Below are positions 21,114 through 29,032 of a stretch of DNA of 33,854 nucleotides, piece by piece. Numbering within the stretch: position 1 is the stretch's first letter; each line of letters begins with the position of its first letter. The notes beneath the pieces are model-generated. The model saw only the letters and a program-made list of their open reading frames with translations. It was not told the DNA's origin and did not search any database. The DNA comes from Bacillota bacterium (GTDB lineage: Bacteria; Bacillota; GCA-003054495; Carboxydocellales; JAJZTU01): NCBI GenBank assembly GCA_021848765.1, contig JAJZTU010000004.1:1-33854 (forward strand), read 5' to 3'. The position numbers and the translations under genes are program-made.

Positions 21114-22922
21114 TTGAACAGGGTTTTTAAGAACTTTAGCATCTATCTGCTCATAATCCTGATAGTGGTTGCTATAATGAGATATGCAGCCACAGAACCC
21201 ACTAACGTTAAACCCTTAACCTATGATAAATTCATCGATGCCCTGGAGCAAGGCAGAGTTAAATCTGTGACCATCCAGACCGATCGCCTGACTAACATTA
21301 TTAACGGTAAATATGCGGATAATACCAAGTTCAGCCTTTATGGACCTGTTCAAGATGACCAACTCATTCAAAAGCTGTTGGAAAAAGACGTTGAATATGA
21401 ACATAAGCCTGCTCCTGAACAAGCATGGTGGATCACTATTGCTTCTTCGGTCCTGCCTGTGCTTTTATTAGTAGGGATAATGTTTTTCTTTATGCAGCAA
21501 ACCCAGGGTGGCGGAAACCGGGTCATGTCCTTTGGTAAAAGCCGGGCCCGGCTGCATACCGACGAACGACTCCGGGTCACTTTTGCCGATGTGGCCGGGG
21601 CGGATGAGGCCAAGGAAGAACTGGAAGAAGTAGTTGAGTTTCTAAAACACCCCAAGAAGTTTAGTGAGCTGGGAGCCAAAATTCCCAAGGGGGTTCTGCT
21701 CTTCGGACCTCCCGGAACGGGTAAGACCCTTTTGGCCCGTGCTGTAGCCGGGGAGGCGGGGGTGCCATTTTTCAGCATCAGTGGTTCCGATTTTGTGGAG
21801 ATGTTTGTAGGGGTGGGAGCTTCCCGGGTGCGGGACCTCTTTGAGCAGGCTAAGAAGAACTCGCCTTGCATTGTATTTATTGATGAAATCGACGCTGTGG
21901 GCCGGCAGAGAGGCGCCGGTCTTGGCGGTGGACATGATGAGCGGGAACAAACCCTGAACCAACTGCTGGTTGAGATGGACGGTTTTGCCCCTAATGAGAG
22001 CATTATTATCATTGCGGCTACCAACCGGCCGGATATTTTGGATCCTGCCCTCCTGCGTCCGGGACGTTTTGACCGTCAGGTCACAGTGGATCGCCCTGAC
22101 GTGGTGGGGCGCAGGGAAATTCTCAAAGTTCACGTGAAGGGCAAGCCGCTGGCGCCGGAAATCGATTTAGATGTGCTGGCCAGAAGGACACCCGGTTTTA
22201 CCGGCGCTGACCTGGCCAACCTGGTCAACGAAGCAGCTCTTTTGGCGGCCCGCTTCAATAAGAAGCAAATCACCATGAATGAGTTGGAAGATGCTATCGA
22301 AAGGGTTATTGCCGGACCGGAGAAGAAGTCCAAGGTCATCAGTGAAGATGAGAAAAAACTGGTTTCCTACCACGAAGCCGGGCATGCTGTGGTTGGCTAC
22401 CTGCTGCCCAATACCGACCCGGTACACAAGGTTTCCATAATCCCCCGGGGCCGGGCCGGAGGCTACACTCTGTTATTGCCCAAGGAAGACCGCTACTATG
22501 CTACCAAGTCCCAGTTGCTTGACCAGGTAACTATGCTCCTGGGGGGCCGGGTTGCAGAAGCTCTGGTGCTCAAGGAAATCAGCACCGGCGCCCAAAACGA
22601 CTTAGAACGGGCTACCGGTCTCGTGCGCAAAATGATTACCGAATTTGGGATGAGTGACGAATTGGGACCTTTGACCTTTGGACACCGGTCTGACCAGGTG
22701 TTCCTGGGCCGGGACATTTCCCGGGACCGCAACTACAGTGAAGATGTGGCCAAAGCCATCGACCGGGAAGTCAGGAACATGATAGAGCAGAGTTACAATA
22801 AGGCCAAAACCATCCTCGAGCAAAACCGGGCTAAACTAAACCTGATTGCCGAAACCCTGATGGACAAAGAAACCCTGGAGGCCACCGAATTCGAAGAACT
22901 GATGAAGCAGGGAGCTGTCTAA
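21114..22922 (+). CDS. ftsH: ATP-dependent zinc metalloprotease FtsH
   Basis: A 602-residue membrane AAA+ protease. The TTG start at 21114 (8 nt from GAGAGGAG) gives MNRVFKNFSIYLLIILIVVA, which matches the B. subtilis FtsH N-terminus; the longer reading from GTG 21054 would start inside the promoter -10 region. Two membrane segments (about 7-26 and 110-130) flank an extracytoplasmic domain. Walker A GPPGTGKT is at 198-205, FIDEID is Walker B, and the zinc site HEAGH is at 420-424 in the M41 peptidase domain. FtsH degrades membrane and regulatory proteins and in Bacillus is needed for normal sporulation. It probably forms its own transcript; a possible continuation into ndk is not excluded, since no clear terminator is seen between them. 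Confidence 0.97.
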   Translation: MNRVFKNFSIYLLIILIVVAIMRYAATEPTNVKPLTYDKFIDALEQGRVKSVTIQTDRLTNIINGKYADNTKFSLYGPVQDDQLIQKLLEKDVEYEHKPAPEQAWWITIASSVLPVLLLVGIMFFFMQQTQGGGNRVMSFGKSRARLHTDERLRVTFADVAGADEAKEELEEVVEFLKHPKKFSELGAKIPKGVLLFGPPGTGKTLLARAVAGEAGVPFFSISGSDFVEMFVGVGASRVRDLFEQAKKNSPCIVFIDEIDAVGRQRGAGLGGGHDEREQTLNQLLVEMDGFAPNESIIIIAATNRPDILDPALLRPGRFDRQVTVDRPDVVGRREILKVHVKGKPLAPEIDLDVLARRTPGFTGADLANLVNEAALLAARFNKKQITMNELEDAIERVIAGPEKKSKVISEDEKKLVSYHEAGHAVVGYLLPNTDPVHKVSIIPRGRAGGYTLLLPKEDRYYATKSQLLDQVTMLLGGRVAEALVLKEISTGAQNDLERATGLVRKMITEFGMSDELGPLTFGHRSDQVFLGRDISRDRNYSEDVAKAIDREVRNMIEQSYNKAKTILEQNRAKLNLIAETLMDKETLEATEFEELMKQGAV

Positions 22923-22993
22923 TCTGCCGGACTCTTTTGGTCTGGCGGTACATACTAAAATAAGAGACAAAAGATTAGGAGGAGTTTGAGCTA

Positions 22994-23443
22994 ATGGAAA
23001 GGACTTATGTTATGGTCAAGCCCGATGGGGTACAGCGCAACCTAACCGGCGAGATTATCGCCCGCTATGAAAAAAAGGGCTATAAGCTGGTGGCTATGAA
23101 GCTAATTCGCTTGACCAGGGAAATAGCGGAAAAACACTATGCTGAACATATCGGTAAAGGCTTCTTCGAAGGACTGGTTGAATATATCACCTCCGGCCCG
23201 GTGGTAGCCATGGTTCTGGAGGGCAAAGACGTGGTCGCCGGAGTGCGTGCCATGAACGGCGCCACTAATCCCGCAAACGCCGCCCCCGGGACCATCCGTG
23301 GCGATTTGGCCATCGAAGTAGGCCGCAACGTAGTACACGCTTCCGACTCCGTAGCCAGTGCCGAGCGTGAAATCGCGATTTATTTCGGCCCTGAAGAGCT
23401 TATCAGCTATGAAAAGAACGTAGACGGCTGGTTGTACGAGTAA
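22994..23443 (+). CDS. ndk: Nucleoside diphosphate kinase
   Basis: A 149-residue enzyme of usual size that balances NDP and NTP pools by ping-pong phosphate transfer. It starts MERTYVMVKPDGVQRNLTGE, has the substrate-binding ATNPANAAPGTIRGD, and the catalytic histidine is His115 in NVVHASDS (Ala where the family usually has Gly). ATG 22994 follows AGGAGGAG. It stands 71 bp after ftsH and is closed by a strong terminator. Confidence 0.97.
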   Translation: MERTYVMVKPDGVQRNLTGEIIARYEKKGYKLVAMKLIRLTREIAEKHYAEHIGKGFFEGLVEYITSGPVVAMVLEGKDVVAGVRAMNGATNPANAAPGTIRGDLAIEVGRNVVHASDSVASAEREIAIYFGPEELISYEKNVDGWLYE

Positions 23444-23473
23444 TTAGGCTTACTGATATAGCAAAGGTGGAAC

Positions 23474-23503
23474 AAGGAGATTCCCGTGCGGGGGTCTCCT
23501 TTT
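23474..23503 (+). terminator. Rho-independent terminator after ndk
   Basis: AAGGAGA (23474-23480) pairs with TCTCCTT (23495-23501); CCCG/CGGG continue the stem inward; TTTT follows. Confidence 0.87.
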
Positions 23504-23701
23504 ATGTTGCTCCGGCCGAACTTCCTTTGTCGACCGTCGGGACTACCTGCCGGTTCGTCGTTCCACGCTCCGTACCTGGCAGGTCTAAGCTCAGTGTGCT
23601 AACAAAATCGACCAAATGCCGGGATAATTAATTTGCCAATCTCAAAGCAGGAATTTTCTGAAACCGGCAGAATAATAATACCAGAATGGAGGTGTTTTAA
23701 T

Positions 23702-24091
23702 TTGGAAAGGGTAAAAGTAGGAATTAAAGGAGAAGCTAAGGTACAGGTTAATGAAACTAACACTGCTATAGCCTATGGCAGTGGAGGGGTGGCGGTATTT
23801 GCCACACCGGCCATGATCGGGCTCATGGAGAAGGCGGCTTTGGAATCCATCGATAACGTGCTTTCGGCCGGCCTCTCGTCGGTTGGTACCAGGGTTGATG
23901 TAAAACACCTGGCAGCTACTCCTGCCGGCATGAGTGTGGTGGCCAAATCAGAACTGCTGGAAGTGGATGGTAAGCGTTTAGAGTTCAAGGTGGAAGCTTA
24001 TGACGAATCCGGTCTGATCGGAGAAGGAACCCACCAGCGCTACATCGTCGACCTGGAAAAGTTTATCTCTAAGGCTCAGGCCAAAAAATAG
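23702..24091 (+). CDS. Hotdog-fold thioesterase, FlK (fluoroacetyl-CoA thioesterase)-like
   Basis: A 129-residue single hotdog-domain protein. The TTG start at 23702 is fixed by GGAGGTG at 23688-23694 with 7-nt spacing; reading from ATG 23633 would add 23 residues unlike the family. Signature features are YGSGGVAVFATPAMIGLMEK (the hotdog helix preceded by a conserved strand), SSVGTRVDVKHLAATPAGM and GEGTHQRYIVD. FlK-like proteins of Clostridia are acyl-CoA thioesterases of unknown physiological substrate. The name does not imply fluoroacetate metabolism. It has no obvious link to its neighbours ndk and fhs. Confidence 0.85.
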   Translation: MERVKVGIKGEAKVQVNETNTAIAYGSGGVAVFATPAMIGLMEKAALESIDNVLSAGLSSVGTRVDVKHLAATPAGMSVVAKSELLEVDGKRLEFKVEAYDESGLIGEGTHQRYIVDLEKFISKAQAKK

Positions 24092-24193
24092 CCAGACAAA
24101 ACAACGGAATTTTTCAAAATATTGTGGATATAGGAGCAGGAAAAATCCTCAATACAGCGAATAATATACCACTGTGACCAAGTTATAGATGGG

Positions 24194-24256
24194 GAGAGGT
24201 TGAAAAACCTCTTAAAGGGTGGCAACACCCTATAAAAGAAACCTAATAAGAGGAGG
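24194..24256 (+). promoter_or_regulatory. Structured fhs leader with two GNRA-capped hairpins
   Basis: Hairpin A: AGAGGTT (24195-24201) with AACCTCT (24206-24212), loop GAAA. Hairpin B: AGGGTG (24216-24221) with CACCCT (24226-24231), loop GCAA. Only AAA-type linkers separate them. The CCTCTT arm (24208-24213) is also complementary to AAGAGG (24248-24253), part of the fhs Shine-Dalgarno, so an alternative fold could hide it. Function is inference. Confidence 0.55.
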
Positions 24257-24264
24257 ATGGTATT

Positions 24265-25935
24265 GTGAAGTCTGATATCGAAATCGCATTGGCGGCGGAG
24301 AAGGACCCCATTACTGAAGTGGCTAAGCAAATTGGCCTTGAGGGGGACGACATTGAGCTGTATGGCAAGTATAAAGCCAAAATCTCCGCTGATGTGTGGA
24401 ACCGGGTTAAAAACAATCCCGATGGCAAACTGATTCTGGTTACCGCTATTAACCCCACTCCTGCCGGTGAAGGCAAGTCTACCACTACCGTTGGTTTGGG
24501 TGATGCTCTTAACCGTATGGGTAAAAAAGTAGTTATTGCTCTCCGTGAGCCTTCCCTCGGACCTTGCTTCGGCGTAAAAGGTGGAGCCGCAGGTGGCGGA
24601 TACGCCCAGGTAGTTCCTATGGAAGATATCAACCTGCACTTTACCGGTGACTTCCACGCAATCACCACAGCCCATAACCTCCTGGCTGCTATGCTGGATA
24701 ACCACCTCCAACAGGGCAATGAACTGGGAATTGACCCCCGCCAGGTGCTGTTCCGCCGGGTTGTTGACCTCAATGACCGTGCTCTCCGGAACATTGTTAT
24801 CGGTCTGGGTGGTAAAGCTCAAGGTGTTCCCAGACAGAACGGATTCGATATCACCGTTGCTTCCGAGATTATGGCTATTCTCTGCCTGGCCAATGATATC
24901 AAAGACCTGAAGAAGCGGCTGGGCAACATTCTGGTAGCTTATACATATGATAACAAGCCCGTTTATGCCCGGGACCTCAAGGCAGAAGGCTCCATGACCG
25001 TACTGCTTAAGGATGCTATTAAGCCTAACTTGGTACAAACTCTCGAGCACACTCCTGCCTTCATTCACGGCGGTCCTTTCGCTAATATCGCCCACGGATG
25101 TAACAGTGTTCAGGCTACCAAGTACGGCCTGAAGCTTGCCGATATCGTTATTACTGAAGCCGGTTTCGGTGCTGACCTGGGCGCTGAGAAGTTCTTCGAT
25201 CTCAAGTGCCGCTTTGCAGGGCTGAAGCCTGCCGCTACGGTAATTGTAGCTACAGTACGCGCTCTGAAGTACAATGGCGGCGTAGCCCGGGCCGACCTGG
25301 GACAAGAAAATCTCGCTGCTTTGGAAAAAGGTTTTGCCAACCTGGAGAAGCACATTGAGAACGTTGCTAAGTTCGGTGTGCCTGCAGTGGTAGCCATTAA
25401 CCGTTTCCCCACTGATACCGAAGCAGAACTGAACCTCATTCGCCAGAAGTGCGAGGCTGCAGGCGCTGAAGTTGCCCTGTCCGAAGTATGGGCTAAGGGT
25501 GGCGAAGGCGGTATCGAACTGGCTGAGAAGGTTCTTAAGACCATCGAGAATAAGCCTTCCAACTTTAAGCCGCTCTATGAGCTGGAAGTACCTGTTAAAG
25601 GAAAGATCGAAACAATTGCTAAAGAAGTATATGGCGCTGACGGTGTACTGTTCACCAAGGAAGCTGAGAAGAGTATCGCTCTCTTCGAATCCCTCGGTCT
25701 GGGTAATTACCCTATCTGTATGGCCAAAACCCAGTATTCTCTCTCCGATGACCCCGCCTTACTGGCACGGCCTACCGGATTTACCATTACCGTGCGGGAA
25801 GTCCGGGCTTCTGTTGGAGCAGGTTTCCTGGTAGCCATTACCGGTGAAATTATGACCATGCCTGGTTTGCCCAAGCGTCCGGCTGCTGAAGTAATTGACA
25901 TCGACGACAACGGGGTTATTACCGGCCTGTTCTAA
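24265..25935 (+). CDS. fhs: Formate-tetrahydrofolate ligase
   Basis: A 556-residue enzyme of usual length, joining formate and tetrahydrofolate with ATP to 10-formyl-THF (EC 6.3.4.3), a step of the methyl branch of the Wood-Ljungdahl pathway and a source of one-carbon units for purines. It has the P-loop TPAGEGKST at 65-73, REPSLGPCFGVKGGAAGGGYAQ and TGDFHAITTAHNLL. GTG 24265 follows AGGAGG by 8 nt. Codon choice (many GCT, GGT, AAG, ATC) looks more biased than in the flanking genes, suggesting high expression; I judged this by eye. The other Wood-Ljungdahl genes are not in this window, so an acetogenic role is possible but not shown. A structured leader precedes it and a strong terminator follows. 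Confidence 0.98.
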   Translation: MKSDIEIALAAEKDPITEVAKQIGLEGDDIELYGKYKAKISADVWNRVKNNPDGKLILVTAINPTPAGEGKSTTTVGLGDALNRMGKKVVIALREPSLGPCFGVKGGAAGGGYAQVVPMEDINLHFTGDFHAITTAHNLLAAMLDNHLQQGNELGIDPRQVLFRRVVDLNDRALRNIVIGLGGKAQGVPRQNGFDITVASEIMAILCLANDIKDLKKRLGNILVAYTYDNKPVYARDLKAEGSMTVLLKDAIKPNLVQTLEHTPAFIHGGPFANIAHGCNSVQATKYGLKLADIVITEAGFGADLGAEKFFDLKCRFAGLKPAATVIVATVRALKYNGGVARADLGQENLAALEKGFANLEKHIENVAKFGVPAVVAINRFPTDTEAELNLIRQKCEAAGAEVALSEVWAKGGEGGIELAEKVLKTIENKPSNFKPLYELEVPVKGKIETIAKEVYGADGVLFTKEAEKSIALFESLGLGNYPICMAKTQYSLSDDPALLARPTGFTITVREVRASVGAGFLVAITGEIMTMPGLPKRPAAEVIDIDDNGVITGLF

Positions 25936-25952
25936 AATCCAGAGAGACAAGG

Positions 25953-25984
25953 ACAAGTGGAGTATAACTCCACTTGTTTTTTTC
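25953..25984 (+). terminator. Rho-independent terminator after fhs
   Basis: A perfect 10-bp stem, ACAAGTGGAG (25953-25962) with CTCCACTTGT (25968-25977), a 5-nt loop, then seven T. Confidence 0.95.
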
Positions 25985-26012
25985 TTTATTGACCTCAAGG
26001 TGGGGTGAAAAA

Positions 26013-26516
26013 ATGAACGATGCCAGAATTAAGGCCATCTTAAACAACACTCAGTACCAGGAGTATATCCGGAAAAACCAGGACCGGGAGCAGCAGCGGA
26101 AATATTGTAAACATGGGTGGGAGCATAGCTTTGATGTAGCCAGGGTCGCCTATATTTTGGCTCTGGAGGCCGGTAGAGATCAGATAGCGGTATTGAATAA
26201 AGAGCTGGTTTATGCAGCGGCCTTGCTGCATGATATTGGTCGCTGGAAGCAGTATGATAACGGGGTTGACCATGCCCGGGTGGGTGCTGAACTGGCCGGG
26301 GAGATTTTACAGGAGGCCGGTTTTAATGAGGAGGAAATCCATACCGTCCGGGAAGCAATCCGCTGTCACCGGCGGCCGGAACAGGCTGCCTGTATTCTGG
26401 GGACTATTCTTTACCGGGCAGATAAAACTGTCCGCCTTTGCCGCCAGTGTACTGCCAGGGATGATTGCAATAAATTTAGTGAAATGGAAATAATTCAAGA
26501 AGGAAGAGTGTATTGA
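26013..26516 (+). CDS. HD-domain phosphohydrolase-like protein
   Basis: A 167-residue HD superfamily protein. Metal-binding residues are visible: His38 in GWEHSFDVAR, His73-Asp74 in LLHDIGRW, and histidines in DHARVGAELAG and CHRRPE. The C-terminal part (LYRADKTVRLCRQC, then DDC) has three cysteines after a conserved ADK, as in a clostridial HD subgroup. ATG 26013 follows AAGGTGGGG. It heads the folP-folB-folK run after the fhs terminator, so a link to folate or pterin nucleotide chemistry is conceivable, for example dephosphorylating a pterin intermediate, but nothing in the protein proves it. Substrate unknown. Confidence 0.85.
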   Translation: MNDARIKAILNNTQYQEYIRKNQDREQQRKYCKHGWEHSFDVARVAYILALEAGRDQIAVLNKELVYAAALLHDIGRWKQYDNGVDHARVGAELAGEILQEAGFNEEEIHTVREAIRCHRRPEQAACILGTILYRADKTVRLCRQCTARDDCNKFSEMEIIQEGRVY

Positions 26517-26546
26517 TTGTAGGAAGGACTAAAGGGAGGCAGACAA

Positions 26547-27731
26547 ATGGGCGGAAATCCCAGAGTTATTTTCATTAACAACCTTCAGGAGGCCCGGGAC
26601 GAGATTGCCAGGATTGGTTCTGAGGAAAGCGGCATCAAACTCATGACCGGCAAGGCGGTCTTTTATGCTCTAAAAGTCGAAAGCATTCCCGGTATAGCAG
26701 CAAATATACTTAAACAGGAGATGCTGTCCAAAGGAGGAGATGCAGCAATAGCCAGGGGAGCCTTGGTCCAGCCCCACGACCCGACCGATGTGCTGATTAT
26801 GGGAACCGTCAAACAATACAAGCACTTGGCAGCAAAGCTCAAAATGCAACCCTTTGGCTTAGCAAAGCTTGCCGAAGCGATTCTAGCCGTAATCAAAAAC
26901 CTGCAGGGATTCGCTCCTTATGACCTAAAATGCGGCCCCTATGCTTTGCCTCTAGGCCGCCGGACCCTGGTAATGGGAATCCTGAATGTTACCCCTGATT
27001 CTTTTACCGACGGGGGAAAATTCTATGCTTTGGACAGCGCTATCGAACAAGCAAAGCTAATGGTTGCTGACGGAGCTGATATCATCGATGTCGGTGGTGA
27101 GTCCACCAGGCCTAATTCAACTCCCCTGGAGGAAGAAGAGGAGTTGCGCCGGGTACTGCCGGTGGTGGAGAAACTGGCCAGGGAGATTTCAGTTCCCATC
27201 TCTGTTGATACCTATAAGGCTTCGGTAGCCAGGCAGGCAGTGGACAAGGGTGCGGTTATAGTTAACGATGTGTGGGGCCTGCGCAAAGACCCGGACATGG
27301 CTAGAACCGTTGCCGGCCTGGGAGTGCCCTATATTATGATGCATAACCGGCAGGGGACGGAATACCGGGATTTGATGGGGGACATGCTGGCCTTTTTCCG
27401 GGAGGGAATTGCTATGGCAGAGGCTGCCGGGATTAGTCCGGAAAATCTGATTTTAGACCCGGGAATAGGTTTTGGTAAGACTTATGAGCATAATCTGGAA
27501 GTAATGCATAGGCTGGGTGAACTGCGTTCCCTGGGTAAGCCCATTCTGCTGGGTACATCCAGAAAATCTATGATCGGCAATACCCTTAATCTGCCGGTTA
27601 CCGAAAGGGTGGAAGGAACTGCTGCTACTGTGGCCTTGGGCATTGCTTACGGGGCCGATATTGTCAGGGTCCATGACGTCAAGGAAATGTCCAGGGTGGC
27701 GAAGATGACCGACGCTATGGTACGCAGGTAA
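26547..27731 (+). CDS. folP: Dihydropteroate synthase with N-terminal extension
   Basis: A 394-residue protein, much longer than the usual 270-285 of this enzyme. Residues from about 138 on are a complete dihydropteroate synthase: MGILNVTPDSFTDGG, DVGGESTRP, a VNDVWGLR strand, LDPGIGFGKT and LGTSRKSMIG. It condenses p-aminobenzoate with hydroxymethyl-dihydropterin diphosphate. The first roughly 135 residues form a separate alpha/beta domain without motifs I recognise, except that KLMTGKAVFYALKVESIPG and GTVKQYKHLAAKL read like an ordered domain. Similar long forms occur in other Clostridia. The start ATG 26547 follows GGGAGG. The HD gene ends 30 bp upstream; folB follows after 55 bp. Confidence 0.96.
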   Translation: MGGNPRVIFINNLQEARDEIARIGSEESGIKLMTGKAVFYALKVESIPGIAANILKQEMLSKGGDAAIARGALVQPHDPTDVLIMGTVKQYKHLAAKLKMQPFGLAKLAEAILAVIKNLQGFAPYDLKCGPYALPLGRRTLVMGILNVTPDSFTDGGKFYALDSAIEQAKLMVADGADIIDVGGESTRPNSTPLEEEEELRRVLPVVEKLAREISVPISVDTYKASVARQAVDKGAVIVNDVWGLRKDPDMARTVAGLGVPYIMMHNRQGTEYRDLMGDMLAFFREGIAMAEAAGISPENLILDPGIGFGKTYEHNLEVMHRLGELRSLGKPILLGTSRKSMIGNTLNLPVTERVEGTAATVALGIAYGADIVRVHDVKEMSRVAKMTDAMVRR

Positions 27732-27786
27732 CAACATTGCAAAACAGGCCAGGTACCCTTTATCAGCACAAACGGGAGTGATGACA

Positions 27787-28152
27787 ATGGACAGGATTTT
27801 AATGCAGGGGTTGGAGTTTTATGCTTATCATGGGGTTATGGAAGAGGAGAAAGCGCTGGGGCAGAGGTTTATCATTGATTTGAGCCTTGCGCTGGACCTC
27901 CGGGAAGCCGGGCAGCAAGACAATTTGACCAAAACTGTGAACTACGGGGAAGTTTATGCAACGGTCCGGGAAATTGTTACCGGAAATAAATTTGATTTAA
28001 TCGAGGCTTTGGCAGAGCATCTGGCCAGGGAGATTTTGGGCCGGTATCGGGTGAATTCAGTCACGGTTAAAATCCGCAAACCCCAGGCGCCTATTCCGGG
28101 AATTTTTGACTATGTAGGCGTTGAAATTGAAAGGGAGCAAAAAAGGCCCTAA
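27787..28152 (+). CDS. folB: Dihydroneopterin aldolase
   Basis: A 121-residue enzyme (B. subtilis FolB 120) that cleaves dihydroneopterin to hydroxymethyl-dihydropterin and glycolaldehyde. It starts MDRILMQGLEFYAYHGVMEEEK and contains VNYGEVYATVREIV, EALAEHLAREIL and the terminal VKIRKPQAPIPG, with the catalytic lysine expected in this region. ATG 27787 is favoured over GTG 27778 and ATG 27781 because GGGAGTG at 27774-27780 has 6-nt spacing to it. It lies between folP and folK as in B. subtilis. Confidence 0.96.
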   Translation: MDRILMQGLEFYAYHGVMEEEKALGQRFIIDLSLALDLREAGQQDNLTKTVNYGEVYATVREIVTGNKFDLIEALAEHLAREILGRYRVNSVTVKIRKPQAPIPGIFDYVGVEIEREQKRP

Positions 28153-28222
28153 ATCAACAGGGAAGAAACAGGGCCCATTGAAAAGGGCAGAATTTGCCAG
28201 GTAAGCGAAAGGGTGCGAAAAA

Positions 28223-28714
28223 TTGGTTACTGCCTATGTGGGATTGGGTTCGAATCAGGGTGATTCTCCGGAAAACATACGCCAGGCCCTCCGGAAACTG
28301 GACTGTAACCCCGGGGTCAGCGTGCAAGAGGTAGCCGGCTTATACAAGACTGCCCCTGTGGGTTATCTGGAGCAGGACTGGTTTGTAAATACTGTAGCCC
28401 GGATTGAAACCTCGTTGAGTCCTGATGGACTGCTTAAACTTTTGCTGACCATCGAGGATGAATTGGGTAGGGTAAGGACTATCCGTTGGGGGCCCCGGAC
28501 TTTGGATTTGGACCTGCTTCTTTACGCAGGAGAGGTAATTGACAGTCCGGAGCTAACTGTGCCCCATCCGAGAATGCAGGAAAGGGCCTTTGTCATGGTC
28601 CCCCTGGCTGAAATTGCGCCCGATTTGCTGATAAAAGGACAGCGGGCCGAACAAATAGCGAAGATTCTGAAAAAGAATCAAGAAATTGTTGGCACTGGGC
28701 AAAAAGTGTGGTAA
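28223..28714 (+). CDS. folK: Hydroxymethyl-dihydropterin pyrophosphokinase
   Basis: A 163-residue HPPK (B. subtilis 167), transferring pyrophosphate from ATP to hydroxymethyl-dihydropterin, the step before FolP. Motifs: AYVGLGSNQGDSPENI, YKTAPVGYLEQDWFVN, and the catalytic block RWGPRTLDLDLLLY with TVPHPRMQERAFV. The only suitable start is TTG 28223, 8-9 nt after AAGGGTG. The last codon and stop (TGG TAA) lie inside the promoter of the following pan operon. Confidence 0.95.
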   Translation: MVTAYVGLGSNQGDSPENIRQALRKLDCNPGVSVQEVAGLYKTAPVGYLEQDWFVNTVARIETSLSPDGLLKLLLTIEDELGRVRTIRWGPRTLDLDLLLYAGEVIDSPELTVPHPRMQERAFVMVPLAEIAPDLLIKGQRAEQIAKILKKNQEIVGTGQKVW

Positions 28715-28717
28715 AAT
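28689..28717 (+). promoter_or_regulatory. Sigma-A promoter of the pan operon inside the folK 3' end
   Basis: TTGGCA (28689-28694) and TAAAAT (28712-28717) are 17 bp apart, and TG lies close upstream of the -10. The folK stop codon TAA is the start of the -10 box. Transcription would begin near 28724. Confidence 0.75.
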
Positions 28718-28742
28718 GGACTTGCATTATTAGAGTTTGAAT

Positions 28743-28768
28743 TTTTAACCATTAGTTTTAACCATTAG
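28743..28768 (+). repeat. Perfect 13-bp tandem repeat in the pan leader
   Basis: TTTTAACCATTAG occurs at 28743-28755 and again directly at 28756-28768. TTTAACCA in each copy can pair with TGGTTAAA at 28796-28803, so two alternative stems are possible. Confidence 0.85.
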
Positions 28769-28956
28769 GTAGTATCTTTTTAGAACTGCACTAGTTGGTT
28801 AAATGAGCAAGTATTACACTAAACAACAACAAAATCCGCTTGGAGCCGGGTGGACCGAGACGGAGAGGGAACACAGCCAAATTATGCAGCCTATGTCCAA
28901 CGGTAGGCTATTTGCCTGCCAGGTAAGTGGGACTGGCTGCCTTGCAAGGTGTTTAG

Positions 28957-28984
28957 CCCTTCGGATTCGTCCGGAGGGTTTTTA
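28957..28984 (+). terminator. Intrinsic terminator of the pan leader
   Basis: CCCTTCGGA (28957-28965) pairs with TCCGGAGGG (28970-28978), one G-T wobble, loop TTCG, then five T. It stands 48 bp before the first gene of the operon, so it is placed to attenuate it. Confidence 0.88.
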
Positions 28985-29032
28985 TGTTTGGTTCAGCGTT
29001 TCGAGGGTACTCTGAGTAAAGGGGGAAGCCAA

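Larger units (their letters stand above)
28724..28984 (+). ncRNA. Candidate cis-regulatory leader RNA of the pan operon
   Basis: The 318-bp gap between folK and the next gene holds a promoter, an untranslated leader of about 260 nt and an intrinsic terminator. Hairpins visible: 28835-28864 (TCCG-CTTGG with CCGAG-CGGA, with a bulged A at 28860, an asymmetric AG/A internal loop and a CC/GG tip); 28888-28909 (AGCCTA with TAGGCT); and 28918-28937 (GCCAG with CTGGC). CCGA (28855-28858) and AGGG (28866-28869) could also pair with the terminator 5' arm (28957-28964), a possible antiterminator. The bulged-A hairpin reminds me of the known pan RNA motif upstream of panB genes, but I cannot test the match. 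The ligand is unknown. Confidence 0.55.

Noticed and set aside
23504..23632. GC-rich stretch with inverted ACCTGCC/GGCAGGT between ndk and the thioesterase
   Set aside because: The arms are short and 26 nt apart, no T-run or gene follows, and similarity to the GTTCCACGC segment near 30770 is too short to claim a repeat family.
24214..24232. T-box-like AGGGTGGCA in the fhs leader
   Set aside because: The T-box continues ACCGCG, here it is ACACCC and closes a simple GNRA hairpin; there is no terminator and no stem I/specifier layout.
24076..25353. 425-codon open frame on the minus strand opposite fhs
   Set aside because: It mirrors the strongly biased codons of fhs; the sense strand encodes an unmistakable enzyme, and the antisense product shows no recognisable domain or ribosome binding site.
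28803..29015. 70-codon frame in the pan leader
   Set aside because: No Shine-Dalgarno, it runs through the leader hairpins and terminator, and has no protein-like features; a leader RNA explains the region better.
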